Below, one piece after another: positions 1 through 7,874 of a stretch of 11,103 nucleotides of DNA. The notes below the pieces were generated by a model that saw nothing but the letters and a program-made list of their open reading frames with translations, was not told where the DNA came from and ran no database searches. The translations under genes were made by a program, and so were the position numbers. The stretch is from QZKY01 sp964488675 (GTDB taxonomy: Bacteria > Pseudomonadota > Gammaproteobacteria > Burkholderiales > Burkholderiaceae_D). How positions within the stretch are numbered: position 1 is the first letter of the stretch; each line of letters begins with the position of its first letter. The DNA lies in contig CAZAWA010000073.1 of the NCBI GenBank assembly GCA_964488675.1, positions 1 to 11,103 of the forward strand. The letters run 5' to 3'.

Positions 1-415
1 TGTCCATCAGTTCGTCCGCAAGCAGAACGGCAAACGGCTCATCGCCGACAACCGGACGGGCGCACAGCACAGCATGCCCCAGAGCCAGCGGCGCACCCTG
101 ACGAATGAATATGCAGGACACATTGGGCGGAAGTATCCCCTGCACTTCGTCCAGCAATGCCTGCTTTCCCGCCGCTTCCAGCTCGTATTCCAGCTCGAAG
201 GCCTTGTCGAAGTGATCTTCAATCGCGCGCTTGTTGCGTCCGGTGATGAAAATCAGCTCGGTGATCCCGGCAGCAACCGCTTCTTCAACGGCATACTGTA
301 TTAGTGGTTTGTCCACAATCGGCAGCATTTCCTTGGGCTGCGCCTTGGTCGCCGGAAGAAAGCGGCTGCCCAGACCGGCCACCGGAAAAACAGCCTTGGT
401 AATTTTCTTGATCAT
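1..415 (-). CDS. galU: UTP-glucose-1-phosphate uridylyltransferase, N-terminal part
   Basis: GalU makes UDP-glucose and pyrophosphate from UTP and glucose-1-phosphate in the cytoplasm, feeding polysaccharide, LPS and trehalose synthesis. The 138 codons present begin MIKKITKAVFPVAGLGSRF. They carry the sugar-nucleotidyltransferase loop at residues 12-32 (VAGLGSRFLP, then ATKAQPKEMLP), where the family binds the nucleotide, then GITELIFITGRNK and, at the window edge, LLADELMD. Related enzymes bind metal through an Asp in this last region. The rest of the gene (the family is about 290 residues) lies beyond base 1. The ATG overlaps the ligA stop in an ATGA and I see no Shine-Dalgarno sequence before it. 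Translation is therefore probably coupled to ligA. Identity is very secure; only completeness is unknown. Confidence 0.96.
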   Translation of the reverse strand, partial: MIKKITKAVFPVAGLGSRFLPATKAQPKEMLPIVDKPLIQYAVEEAVAAGITELIFITGRNKRAIEDHFDKAFELEYELEAAGKQALLDEVQGILPPNVSCIFIRQGAPLALGHAVLCARPVVGDEPFAVLLADELMD

Positions 416-2478
416 TTTGGGTTTAACAGTTCGTAAAATTGAGATTCATCCAGTATGGTAATGCCTAAGGACTGCGCTCTGGCAAGTTTGCCGCCCGCGT
501 CTTCGCCCGCGACGACAAAACTGGTCTTGCCCGACACCGAACCAGCCACCTTGCCGCCGGCGGCCAGAATCATTGCGGTTGCTTCCTCGCGCGACAGCGA
601 GGGAAGCGTGCCGGTCAGGACGAACGACTTGCCCTTCATCGACCCCTCCCCAACGGCGGAGCCATCCGTCCAATGTACGCCCGCAGCGCGCAACTGTGCA
701 ATCATGTCACGGTTGGTCTGATCGGACAGAAACTGCCGGATCGACTGCGCGACCACCGGCCCAACATCGGGCACGGACAGCAATTTTTCTTCGTTGGCGT
801 CCATCAGCGATTCAAGATTGCCAAAGTGAATCGCCAGCGCCCTGGCCGTCGATTCGCCGACATGACGAATGCCCAGCGCATAGAGAAAGCGTGCCAGTGT
901 CGTCGACTTCGATTGTTCCAGCGCCGCCAGAACATTCTGCGCCGACTTGTCGGCCATACGATCCAGCGCCGCCAGAGAAGCCTGATCCAGCGTGCGATAG
1001 AGATCCGCTGCTGTCATGACAATGCCGCAATCCACCAGTTGCTCGATCAACTGGTCGCCCATCCCTTCAATGTCCATCGCCTTGCGCGAAGCGAAATGCT
1101 GCAGGCCGCCCTTGCGCTGCGCCGCGCAGTGCGTCCATCCGCCGGAACAACGCGCAATCGCTTCATCTTCCGGCTTCACAATTGGCGATCCACACACCGG
1201 GCATTCAGTTCGCATCTCGAATATTTGAGATCCCTCAGGTCGCAACTCCGGCACATGGGCAACCACCTCCGGTATCACATCCCCAGCACGGCGCACGATA
1301 ACGGTGTCGCCGATGCGGATATCCTTGCGGCGGATTTCATCTTCGTTGTGCAGCGTCGCATTGGTCACGGTAACGCCGCCGACAAATACCGGCGCCAGCC
1401 GCGCCACCGGCGTGATCGCACCAGTGCGGCCAACCTGCACTTCGATGTCCAGAAGTTGCGTCATCGCTTCCTGCGCCGGAAATTTATGCGCCATCGCAAA
1501 ACGGGGGGCGCGCGTCACAAAGCCCAGCCGCTCCTGCCAGTCGACCCGGTTGACCTTGTACACCACGCCATCGATTTCATAAGGCAGTGACTCACGCATT
1601 TTGCCTATTTGCCGGAAAAAGCCGAGCAAACCCTCGGCGTCTGTCACCACGGCGCGCTCCGCGCAAACGGGTATGCCCAGAGCAACATACCAGTCGAGCA
1701 GCGCAGCATGGGTCGGGGGTATGTCCACCCCTTCGAGCGCACCGATGCCGTAGGCGAAAAACCGCAGTTCGCGCTGCGCGGTAATGCGCGAATCCAGTTG
1801 CCGCAGGCTGCCGGCCGCCGCATTTCGCGGGTTGGCGAACGCCTTCTGACCCGCCTCTTGCTGACGCCGGTTCAGATTCGCGAAGTCCACCTTGAACATC
1901 AGCACTTCGCCACGAACTTCCAGCAACGCCGGTGGATAATCCGCGCGCAGACGCAGCGGGATCGCTTTTATCGTGCGGATATTGGCGCTGACATCCTCGC
2001 CGATTTCGCCGTCGCCACGCGTCGCCGCCTGAACCAGAATTCCGTTCTCGTAACGAAGGTTGACCGCCAGCCCGTCGAACTTGAGTTCGGCTGCGTACTC
2101 CACCATGCCGACACGCAAGCCTTCATGCACGCGCCGGTCAAAGGCAAGGATGTCGCTGTCGTCAAACCCGTTTGCGAGCGACCGCATGGGAACCGAATGC
2201 GCGATCTGGGAAAATTGGGGCAAGGGCGCGCTGCCGACGCGCTGCGTCGGCGAATCCGGTGCAATGAGTTCAGGATGCGCCTTTTCAAGTTCCTGCAACT
2301 CCCGGAAAAGCCGGTCGTACTCGGCGTCTGGAATAGTCGGCGCGTCCAGGGTATAGTAGGCGAAGTTGTGGCGGTTCAGTTCGTCCGCAATCCGGCTGGC
2401 GCGCGCGCGCCATTCTCTCGCGTCTGCCGCCTCGCCGCCCTCGCCTCGTTCCTGAGAATTGAACAGATCCGGCTGCAT
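412..2478 (-). CDS. ligA: NAD-dependent DNA ligase LigA
   Basis: LigA seals 3'-OH/5'-phosphate nicks in replication and repair using NAD+. The product is 688 residues, normal for the family. Domains in order: the NMN-binding Ia region (about 20-85, with YYTLDAPTIPDAEYDRL), the adenylation domain with the catalytic lysine K133 in ELKFDGLAV, the OB fold (about 336-420, VGRTGAITPVARL), a four-Cys zinc finger (C426, C429, C444, C451), helix-hairpin-helix repeats (about 460-600, including FLYALGIRHVGE) and a C-terminal BRCT domain (about 612-688, KGKSFVLTGTLPSLSREEA). The last two zinc cysteines are separated by six residues, one more than in the E. coli enzyme. The start follows the zipA-like stop by 19 bases with only a weak GAAG upstream. 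The stop overlaps the galU start. Long frames on the plus strand here are antisense shadows. Confidence 0.98.
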   Translation of the reverse strand: MQPDLFNSQERGEGGEAADAREWRARASRIADELNRHNFAYYTLDAPTIPDAEYDRLFRELQELEKAHPELIAPDSPTQRVGSAPLPQFSQIAHSVPMRSLANGFDDSDILAFDRRVHEGLRVGMVEYAAELKFDGLAVNLRYENGILVQAATRGDGEIGEDVSANIRTIKAIPLRLRADYPPALLEVRGEVLMFKVDFANLNRRQQEAGQKAFANPRNAAAGSLRQLDSRITAQRELRFFAYGIGALEGVDIPPTHAALLDWYVALGIPVCAERAVVTDAEGLLGFFRQIGKMRESLPYEIDGVVYKVNRVDWQERLGFVTRAPRFAMAHKFPAQEAMTQLLDIEVQVGRTGAITPVARLAPVFVGGVTVTNATLHNEDEIRRKDIRIGDTVIVRRAGDVIPEVVAHVPELRPEGSQIFEMRTECPVCGSPIVKPEDEAIARCSGGWTHCAAQRKGGLQHFASRKAMDIEGMGDQLIEQLVDCGIVMTAADLYRTLDQASLAALDRMADKSAQNVLAALEQSKSTTLARFLYALGIRHVGESTARALAIHFGNLESLMDANEEKLLSVPDVGPVVAQSIRQFLSDQTNRDMIAQLRAAGVHWTDGSAVGEGSMKGKSFVLTGTLPSLSREEATAMILAAGGKVAGSVSGKTSFVVAGEDAGGKLARAQSLGITILDESQFYELLNPK

Positions 2479-2497
2479 GGTTTATCGACTTCGACCC

Positions 2498-3589
2498 TTA
2501 GGTGAACAACCGCAGGGCGCGATGCGAACCGGCGGGAATGCCCGCCGCCTGCATTTCATCGTAAAAGGCACTGACCTGCCCGGCAATTTCCTCAATAGCG
2601 GCATCCGACAAAACCAGATTGCCGTCATCGACTATCGTGCCGTCGAGCCGCTTGACCAGCAGCTTCGCGCAGGCAACCATCGCGCCAAAGCCATCCTTTT
2701 GCGGCGCCACGCACGGCACATCCAGCAACAGCGTCAGGCGTGGCGTGTGTTCTGCGGTGACAGGTTCGTTCGTTGTCAGCGAAAACAGCATCGTTCCGTC
2801 ATTGTCCAGCATGACGAAGCGGCCATCCGGGCGCACATCGAAGCCCTGCCGTTCCAGCGCGGCAAGCAGGGTGCTGATTTCCCAGGGTGCGCCATTCGAC
2901 CGGATATTCAGGCCGAGTCGCGCGTCGTGCTGCGACACGAACTGGTAGACCGATCTGGCCGCGCTCATCACCGTTGACATGTCGGGAATGTCGGCCTCGG
3001 TGCCGAGTTCATCTGCAATTTGCCGCAACCGGACAACCAATTCCGAATACTCCAGTTCGTTGAGCGCGCCGCTGCGATTGGCAAGTTGCACGCCGGCCTG
3101 CAATTCGGTGTAAACGCCGCCGTGAACGATCTCGCGCCATTCCGTACCCGTCGATGGCGAAACCGGCGTCGCGAGTCCGATGTAATGCACCGGCTTGCTG
3201 CCGACATGACGCAATGTCTGCAGCAGCGGGAGAATTTTTTCGCCGCGTACCGGCGCATCGAGGAGCACCGGGATCACGCAGTCGATCTCGTCATCCACCA
3301 GCAAATCGCTCGACATCCCGGCCTGCACCGCCACTGCGGTCGCCGACAGAAAATCGCCTGCCTCAAGCGCCTCCGTCACGACGGGAAAATCCTGCTCGCC
3401 AAACACAGGTTCCTGCCGCTCTGCCGCCGACGAGCCTGCCGTTGGTTTCATCAACACATCGTCCTGCTCCGTCGAAAAGGCGCGCTCGACATGCCGCCGC
3501 GCGCGGATTTCGTGCCATTTGTTGTATCCGATGACGCCTGCAACAATCGCGGCACCGATGGCGATCAAGCTGATCTGAAGGTCTGTCAT
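2498..3589 (-). CDS. zipA: ZipA-like cell division protein (FtsZ-binding domain)
   Basis: This is probably a membrane anchor for the FtsZ ring. The product has 363 residues. An N-terminal hydrophobic segment (about 5-21, ISLIAIGAAIVAGVIGY) is followed by a basic stretch (KWHEIRARRHVER), which suggests a cytoplasmic C-terminus, as in ZipA. Residues about 225-346 fit the ZipA C-terminal domain in order of strands and helices (LGLNIRS, the helix ISTLLAALERQGF, GTMLFSLT, RLTLLLDVP, then helix AMVACAKLLVKRLDG). The Pro/Gln-rich linker of E. coli ZipA is missing; residues about 102-222 look folded and may repeat the same domain. A strong Shine-Dalgarno GGAGGT (3599-3604) lies 9 bases before the ATG, inside the end of smc, and the ATG overlaps the smc stop as ATGA. 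Position between smc and ligA matches other betaproteobacteria. The FtsZ-binding role is inferred from family and context. Confidence 0.83.
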   Translation of the reverse strand: MTDLQISLIAIGAAIVAGVIGYNKWHEIRARRHVERAFSTEQDDVLMKPTAGSSAAERQEPVFGEQDFPVVTEALEAGDFLSATAVAVQAGMSSDLLVDDEIDCVIPVLLDAPVRGEKILPLLQTLRHVGSKPVHYIGLATPVSPSTGTEWREIVHGGVYTELQAGVQLANRSGALNELEYSELVVRLRQIADELGTEADIPDMSTVMSAARSVYQFVSQHDARLGLNIRSNGAPWEISTLLAALERQGFDVRPDGRFVMLDNDGTMLFSLTTNEPVTAEHTPRLTLLLDVPCVAPQKDGFGAMVACAKLLVKRLDGTIVDDGNLVLSDAAIEEIAGQVSAFYDEMQAAGIPAGSHRALRLFT

Positions 3590-6500
3590 GCGGCTTGCAC
3601 CTCCGAAGCGAAATCGGTGGCGGACGCAAGGTCCACCACCACGATCCGTGAAACTCCCTGCTCCTGCATTGTCACGCCAATCAACTCCTGTGCCATTTCC
3701 ATCGCAATCTTGTTATGCGTGATAAACAGGAACTGCGTATTGTCCGACATCTGCTTGACCATGTTGCAGTAGCGCTCGGTATTGCTGTCGTCCAGCGGTG
3801 CGTCCACCTCGTCCAGCAGGCAGAACGGCGCGGGGTTCAACTGGAACAGCGCAAACACCAGCGCAATCGCCGTCATCGCCTTCTCGCCGCCAGATAGCAA
3901 CTGAATCGTGGCATTTCTCTTGCCCGGCGGTTGCGCCATCACCTGCACGCCGGAATCGAGAATCTCGCCACCCGTCATGATCAACCTTGCCTGACCACCG
4001 CCAAACAGAATCGGGAACAGCTCGGAAAAATGCTTGTTCACCTGATTGAATGTATCCTGCAGGCGATCTCGCGTTTCCCGGTCAATCCTGCGGATGGCAT
4101 CTTCCAGCGTATTGATCGCCTCGGTCAAATCGACGCTTTGTGCATCGAGATGCCGCTTGCGCTCGGCTGCCGTCACCAGTTCGTCCAGCGCAGCCTGATT
4201 GACCGCACCCAGTGCGACTATAGCATTGCTCAGGCGCGTCACTTCTGCCTGCAGATATTGCGGCTTCATGTCCACGCGGAGCAATACGGTCAGCGCCGCC
4301 TCGTCCGCCTGCGCTTCTGCCAGTTGTTCCGCATAGCTGTCCCGCTGGATCCGCACCGCCTGTTCTTTCAACTGCAATTCGGTGATGCGATCGCGCTGCG
4401 GCTGCAATCCGCGCTCCACCTGCATGCGCGCCTCTTCCCCCTGCCTGACCTGCTGCGTTATCTGATCGAGTTCATGCCGCGCATCCGACAGGGCGCGCTC
4501 CTGGCTCATGCGTTGTTCCAGCAGCACCTGCAAACCAGCCTGCGCGGCCTGATCATCAAGGCTGCCCAACTCAAGCTGCCCTTGCTGCATGTCTTTCAAC
4601 AGCTTGGCAGACTGCTCTTGCGCAGTGGCAATGTTGCGGTGCAATTCCTCGATCCGGGTGCGCTGCGACCGTTCGGCGAATTCTGCCTCTTGCGCCGTGC
4701 GCTCGGCTTCCCGCAGCATTTGCCTTGCGTCGCCTAGCGCCTGCTCCTTTTCCAGATAGATGGTCTGGCTTTCCTCGAACCTTTCCTGCGCCTGCCCAAG
4801 CGCGGCGTCAAACTGCTCGAAACGCGCCTCCATCTCGGCCATGACCTGCCGGCATTCGGCTTCCTGCGCCGCGATTTCCGCCAGCTCGCCGGCTATCTGT
4901 GTGCTGCGCTGGCGATAACGATCCTGCACTTCGCTCAACTTCAGCATCTCGATTTGCCGGGCGTGAATGGACTGCGTCAGTTCGGCAGCATTCTGTCGGC
5001 TTTCCTGCAACTGCCGACTGATCTGCGACAGGGCGGCCTCGTCCCGGACAACCCGCGCTCTGGTTTCATCCGCCAGCAATTGTTGCGCGCGCTGCTGCTT
5101 GCCAAGGTTTTCGATTTCCTGACGACGAGCCATCATGCCGTCCTGCTCGGAATCGGGCGCATAAAAGCTGACACCGGATCGGCTGATCAAATGCCCTTCG
5201 CGCGTAACCAGAAATCCCCCAACCGGCAATTTTTCGCGCGCGGCAAACGCCGTCACCGTTTCTTCCGCCACGAAGGCGTTGTGCAGCCACTCCTGCATCA
5301 GGACACGCAAGCCCGGATCGTTGAGCTTCATCAAATCGATCAGTGGCGTCAGGCCGACAACGGCTCCCTGTGCCGCGCCAGTCTTTCCGGCAGCGGAAAA
5401 AAACGCCAGCCTGGCCGGCGGAGCGTCGTTGAAGAAGGCTCTGGTCCAATCGATGTTCGACATCTCCAGCGCAGAGACGCGCTCGCGCAGAACGGATTCC
5501 AGCGCCGTCTCCCAGCCCGGCTCTATTTGCAGCTTCTGCCACAGTCGCGGCAGCTTGTTCAGTTCATGTTTCTCCAGCCAGGGATTGACCTTGCCCTGCG
5601 ACTGCACACGCTCCTGCAACTGCTTGAGCGCCGTCAGACGAGCATCCAGTTGTGCCTGCACACCGCTTTCCTGCGCCAGCTGGGCCTGTGCCGTGCGCAG
5701 TGACTCTTCCTGCGCCTTGCGTTGCTCGCGCAGAGCTTCAATCCGCTGCTCCGCCTCTTCCAGCGTGTGCTGCGCCTCTTCCAGATCCGTTTTCAGCGAT
5801 GACAGACGATCTTCATCCGGTGCCTGCAACCCCTTGGTTTCCAGCGACAGTCGCTCGCGCCGTGACATCAGCGCGGACAGCGCGCCAGAGGCATTGCGGT
5901 GATTGACCGACTCGAGCTCGATCTGCTGCTGCACCTGCGTGATGCCGCCGCGCAATCCGCTGGCATTTTCCTGCGCCTCGCGCCAGGCCTGTTCAACCAG
6001 CGGCATTTCGTCGTTGCGCTGTTGCACCGCCTCCTGCGCCTGCACCACGCCGACACCCAGCTCTTCCAGCAAAGTCTCGGCTTCCGCCAGATCTTCCTGT
6101 TGCTGCTGCCCCTGCTGCTGCCACTGATCCCGCTGGCGGGAGATGGCATTGATCTGGTTTTGCAAGCGGCTGCGTGAATCAATCACGAAGCGGATTTGCG
6201 CTTCGAGACTGCCAATTTCCGAATTGGTCTGGTAAAACTCGCCCTGCGCCTGATGGACCCGGTCTGCAGCTTCGTAATTTGTTTGACGCAAGCGCTCCAG
6301 CACCGCCTCGGCGCGATGCAGACCTGCCGTCTGCTCTTCGAGCGCGATTTGCGCCTGCTCGATCTCGCGAAACAGTTTTCGCTGTTCGCCGTCCGCCTCA
6401 TTCCGGCGCAGCAGCCACAACAGTTTCTGTTTTTCGTCCTGTTCGGATTGCAGGGCGTGAAACCTGCGTGCCACCGTCGCCTGCGCTTCCAGCTTTCCGA

Positions 6501-7113
6501 GATTGGCCTCAAGCTCACGCCGGATGTCCTCTACCCGAAGCAAGTTTTCATGCGCATCGCGCAGACGGTTTTCAGTTTCGCGGCGGCGCTCCTTGTAGAT
6601 CGACACGCCTGCCGCTTCTTCGAGGAAAATCCGCAACTCCTCCGGTCGCGCCTCAATGATGCGCGAAATCATGCCCTGCCCGATGATTGCGTAAGCACGC
6701 GGCCCCAGTCCGGTGCCCATGAAAATGTCCTGGATGTCGCGTCGGCGAACCGCCTGGTTGTTGATGTAATAGGTCGATGATCCATCGCGCGTCAGAATGC
6801 GCTTGACCGAGATTTCCGCGTACTGACCCCATTGCCCGCCGGCCTTGCCAGAGGTGTTGTCGAAAATCAGCTCGACCGAGGAACGACCAGAGGGTTTGCG
6901 GCTGTCGGTGCCATTGAAGATGACATCCTGCATCGATTCGCCGCGCAGTTCGGACGCGCGAGACTCGCCCAGCACCCATCGCACCGCATCAATGATGTTG
7001 GATTTACCACAGCCGTTGGGGCCGACGACCCCGACCAGGTGTCCCTGAATCTGAAAATTGGTGGGATCGACAAAAGATTTGAATCCCGACAATTTAATTG
7101 AAGTTAAGCGCAC
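3586..7113 (-). CDS. smc: Chromosome segregation ATPase SMC
   Basis: SMC forms the long-armed ATPase dimer that, with ScpA and ScpB, compacts and separates the chromosome. From GTG at 7113 the product is 1175 residues, normal for the family. It starts (V/M)RLTSIKLSGFKSF, with Walker A GPNGCGKSN at 31-39 (K37). Two long Gln/Glu-rich coiled coils (about 170-500 and 665-1000) flank a hinge at about 510-660 (GWETALESVLRERVSALE to GGFLVTREGHLISRSG). The C-terminal head has the signature LLSGGEKAM (about 1072) and Walker B FCLLDEVDAPLDD (D1101, E1102). No in-frame ATG precedes the conserved start, so GTG is chosen; its ribosome site is weak. A frame can be drawn upstream through the N gap to 7374, but those extra residues are an assembly artefact. 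No scpA or scpB gene is in the window. Confidence 0.97.
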   Translation of the reverse strand: MRLTSIKLSGFKSFVDPTNFQIQGHLVGVVGPNGCGKSNIIDAVRWVLGESRASELRGESMQDVIFNGTDSRKPSGRSSVELIFDNTSGKAGGQWGQYAEISVKRILTRDGSSTYYINNQAVRRRDIQDIFMGTGLGPRAYAIIGQGMISRIIEARPEELRIFLEEAAGVSIYKERRRETENRLRDAHENLLRVEDIRRELEANLGKLEAQATVARRFHALQSEQDEKQKLLWLLRRNEADGEQRKLFREIEQAQIALEEQTAGLHRAEAVLERLRQTNYEAADRVHQAQGEFYQTNSEIGSLEAQIRFVIDSRSRLQNQINAISRQRDQWQQQGQQQQEDLAEAETLLEELGVGVVQAQEAVQQRNDEMPLVEQAWREAQENASGLRGGITQVQQQIELESVNHRNASGALSALMSRRERLSLETKGLQAPDEDRLSSLKTDLEEAQHTLEEAEQRIEALREQRKAQEESLRTAQAQLAQESGVQAQLDARLTALKQLQERVQSQGKVNPWLEKHELNKLPRLWQKLQIEPGWETALESVLRERVSALEMSNIDWTRAFFNDAPPARLAFFSAAGKTGAAQGAVVGLTPLIDLMKLNDPGLRVLMQEWLHNAFVAEETVTAFAAREKLPVGGFLVTREGHLISRSGVSFYAPDSEQDGMMARRQEIENLGKQQRAQQLLADETRARVVRDEAALSQISRQLQESRQNAAELTQSIHARQIEMLKLSEVQDRYRQRSTQIAGELAEIAAQEAECRQVMAEMEARFEQFDAALGQAQERFEESQTIYLEKEQALGDARQMLREAERTAQEAEFAERSQRTRIEELHRNIATAQEQSAKLLKDMQQGQLELGSLDDQAAQAGLQVLLEQRMSQERALSDARHELDQITQQVRQGEEARMQVERGLQPQRDRITELQLKEQAVRIQRDSYAEQLAEAQADEAALTVLLRVDMKPQYLQAEVTRLSNAIVALGAVNQAALDELVTAAERKRHLDAQSVDLTEAINTLEDAIRRIDRETRDRLQDTFNQVNKHFSELFPILFGGGQARLIMTGGEILDSGVQVMAQPPGKRNATIQLLSGGEKAMTAIALVFALFQLNPAPFCLLDEVDAPLDDSNTERYCNMVKQMSDNTQFLFITHNKIAMEMAQELIGVTMQEQGVSRIVVVDLASATDFASEVQAA

Positions 7114-7154
7114 AATATGACCAGTTGTCAGCAGAAACGGGAGGCAAGACACCA
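7100..7154. repeat. 55-bp direct repeat, left copy (contig end)
   Basis: These 55 bases are identical to 7255-7309. They begin GAAGTTAAGCGCACAATATG, end GGAGGCAAGACACCA, and run directly into the N gap. This copy contains the first codons of smc and its leader, so it is the copy joined to the real gene. A repeat of exactly this kind at both edges of a gap is what two contigs sharing a terminal k-mer leave when they are scaffolded and not merged. Confidence 0.97.
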
Positions 7155-7254
7155 NNNNNNNNNNNNNNNNNNNNNNNNNNNNNNNNNNNNNNNNNNNNNN
7201 NNNNNNNNNNNNNNNNNNNNNNNNNNNNNNNNNNNNNNNNNNNNNNNNNNNNNN
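7155..7254. other. Assembly gap of 100 N
   Basis: A run of exactly 100 N, a common placeholder for a gap of unknown length. Because the bases on both sides are the same 55-mer, the true gap is probably zero or negative (an overlap). Collapsing one repeat copy and the N run would shorten the hemerythrin-smc spacer (7114-7384) from 271 to about 116 bases without affecting either reading frame. Confidence 0.98.
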
Positions 7255-7309
7255 GAAGTTAAGCGCACAATATGACCAGTTGTCAGCAGAAACGGGAGGC
7301 AAGACACCA
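7255..7309. repeat. 55-bp direct repeat, right copy (contig start)
   Basis: Exact second copy of 7100-7154. It carries an orphan duplicate of the smc start region (GAAGTTAAGCGCAC) with no gene body attached, because the sequence to its left is the N run. It is best read as the other contig's copy of the shared end and not as a genomic duplication. Confidence 0.97.
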
Positions 7310-7351
7310 GATTCGGCAACGACGACGCGCCTGCCCCGGCTACAGCGTGTA

Positions 7352-7360
7352 ATCATACCA
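7352..7360 (-). promoter_or_regulatory. Candidate extended -10 promoter for smc
   Basis: Read on the minus strand, these bases are TGGTATGAT, an extended -10 (TGn) joined to a TATGAT hexamer matching TATAAT at five of six positions. No good -35 is seen 17 bases upstream (GGTGAA), which is tolerated for extended -10 promoters. It lies between the hemerythrin stop and the smc start, about 85 bases upstream of smc once the spurious gap and one repeat copy are removed. It would drive smc-zipA-ligA-galU. Sequence match only. Confidence 0.35.
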
Positions 7361-7384
7361 CCCTGCCCATTCAATTCACCCGTA

Positions 7385-7795
7385 TCAGGACGCCGTCTTT
7401 TTCAAACGCAGGAATTCACCAAATTTCAGATCCTCCAGCAAAATGTGGTCGGACAGCCAGTTCTTCAGAAACGCAATCGTCTGCCGATCAAGCGGCGCCG
7501 GATCGGACGCCAGTCGCTCATTGAGAAGGTAGATGGTTTCATACAGTTGCGTGTGAAACGCGTGATGCTCCTGACACACCGGATACCCATTGGCGCCCAT
7601 GATTGCTTCTTCGCGCTGAAAATGCGCCTCGGCATACTTGACCAGCTTTGCCAGTATGACACCCAAATCGCGACGCCTCCCCGATTCCTGAAAGGCGTCA
7701 TAAAACTCGTTGATCATCGCAAACAGCATTTTGTGGTCACGATCGATCACCTCTTGCCCGACTACATACTTTTCATTCCATGTCACCAGGCTCAT
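7385..7795 (-). CDS. Bacteriohemerythrin (single-domain O2-binding protein)
   Basis: A small soluble four-helix protein of 136 residues with a non-haem di-iron site that binds O2 reversibly. Family roles include oxygen sensing, storage or delivery and detoxification. All expected ligands are visible: H21 in IDRDHKMLF, H58 and E62 in HFQREEAIM, H77 and H81 in EHHAFH, and H117 and D122 in DHILLEDLKF. The N-terminal tryptophan of the family (W6) is present. There is no added signalling domain, signal peptide or membrane segment. The ATG at 7795 has a clear Shine-Dalgarno AGGGAG (7803-7808) 7 bases upstream. It is co-directional with smc but separated by a candidate promoter, and divergent from dapC. 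No partner gene here suggests its specific job. Confidence 0.95.
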   Translation of the reverse strand: MSLVTWNEKYVVGQEVIDRDHKMLFAMINEFYDAFQESGRRRDLGVILAKLVKYAEAHFQREEAIMGANGYPVCQEHHAFHTQLYETIYLLNERLASDPAPLDRQTIAFLKNWLSDHILLEDLKFGEFLRLKKTAS

Positions 7796-7802
7796 GGATT
7801 TT

Positions 7803-7808
7803 CTCCCT
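7803..7808 (-). promoter_or_regulatory. Ribosome binding site of the bacteriohemerythrin gene
   Basis: Reads AGGGAG on the minus strand, 7 bases before the ATG at 7795. It is one of the few strong Shine-Dalgarno sequences in the window and fixes this start. Confidence 0.75.
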
Positions 7809-7874
7809 TGGTTGCGGCTTGTCGCCTGTCAAAATGCAATATCCTGATACTATGCCGAGATGGTCGCCTCGCCG

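Noticed and set aside
673..1590. A long open frame on the plus strand (305 codons), with another at 1609-2505 (298 codons)
   Set aside because: Both lie antisense to ligA, are rich in Arg and His and have no recognisable domain. They are the usual shadow of a GC-rich coding strand.
3931..4737. Plus-strand frame of 268 codons and others at 4954-5703 and 5279-5902
   Set aside because: They are antisense to the SMC coiled coil. Low-complexity Leu, Gln, Arg, Ser and Cys content mirrors the repetitive coding sequence beneath them.
6100..6125. CTG-rich run in smc coding for QQQGQQQQ, as a possible microsatellite
   Set aside because: The repeat is short, imperfect and in frame within a Gln-rich coiled coil. 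It is ordinary for SMC arms and gives no sign of phase variation.
7114..7374. An N-terminal extension of SMC of about 87 residues read through the N run
   Set aside because: It is translated partly from unknown bases, repeats the same 17-18 residues on both sides of the gap, and lies upstream of the conserved SMC start. It is an assembly artefact.
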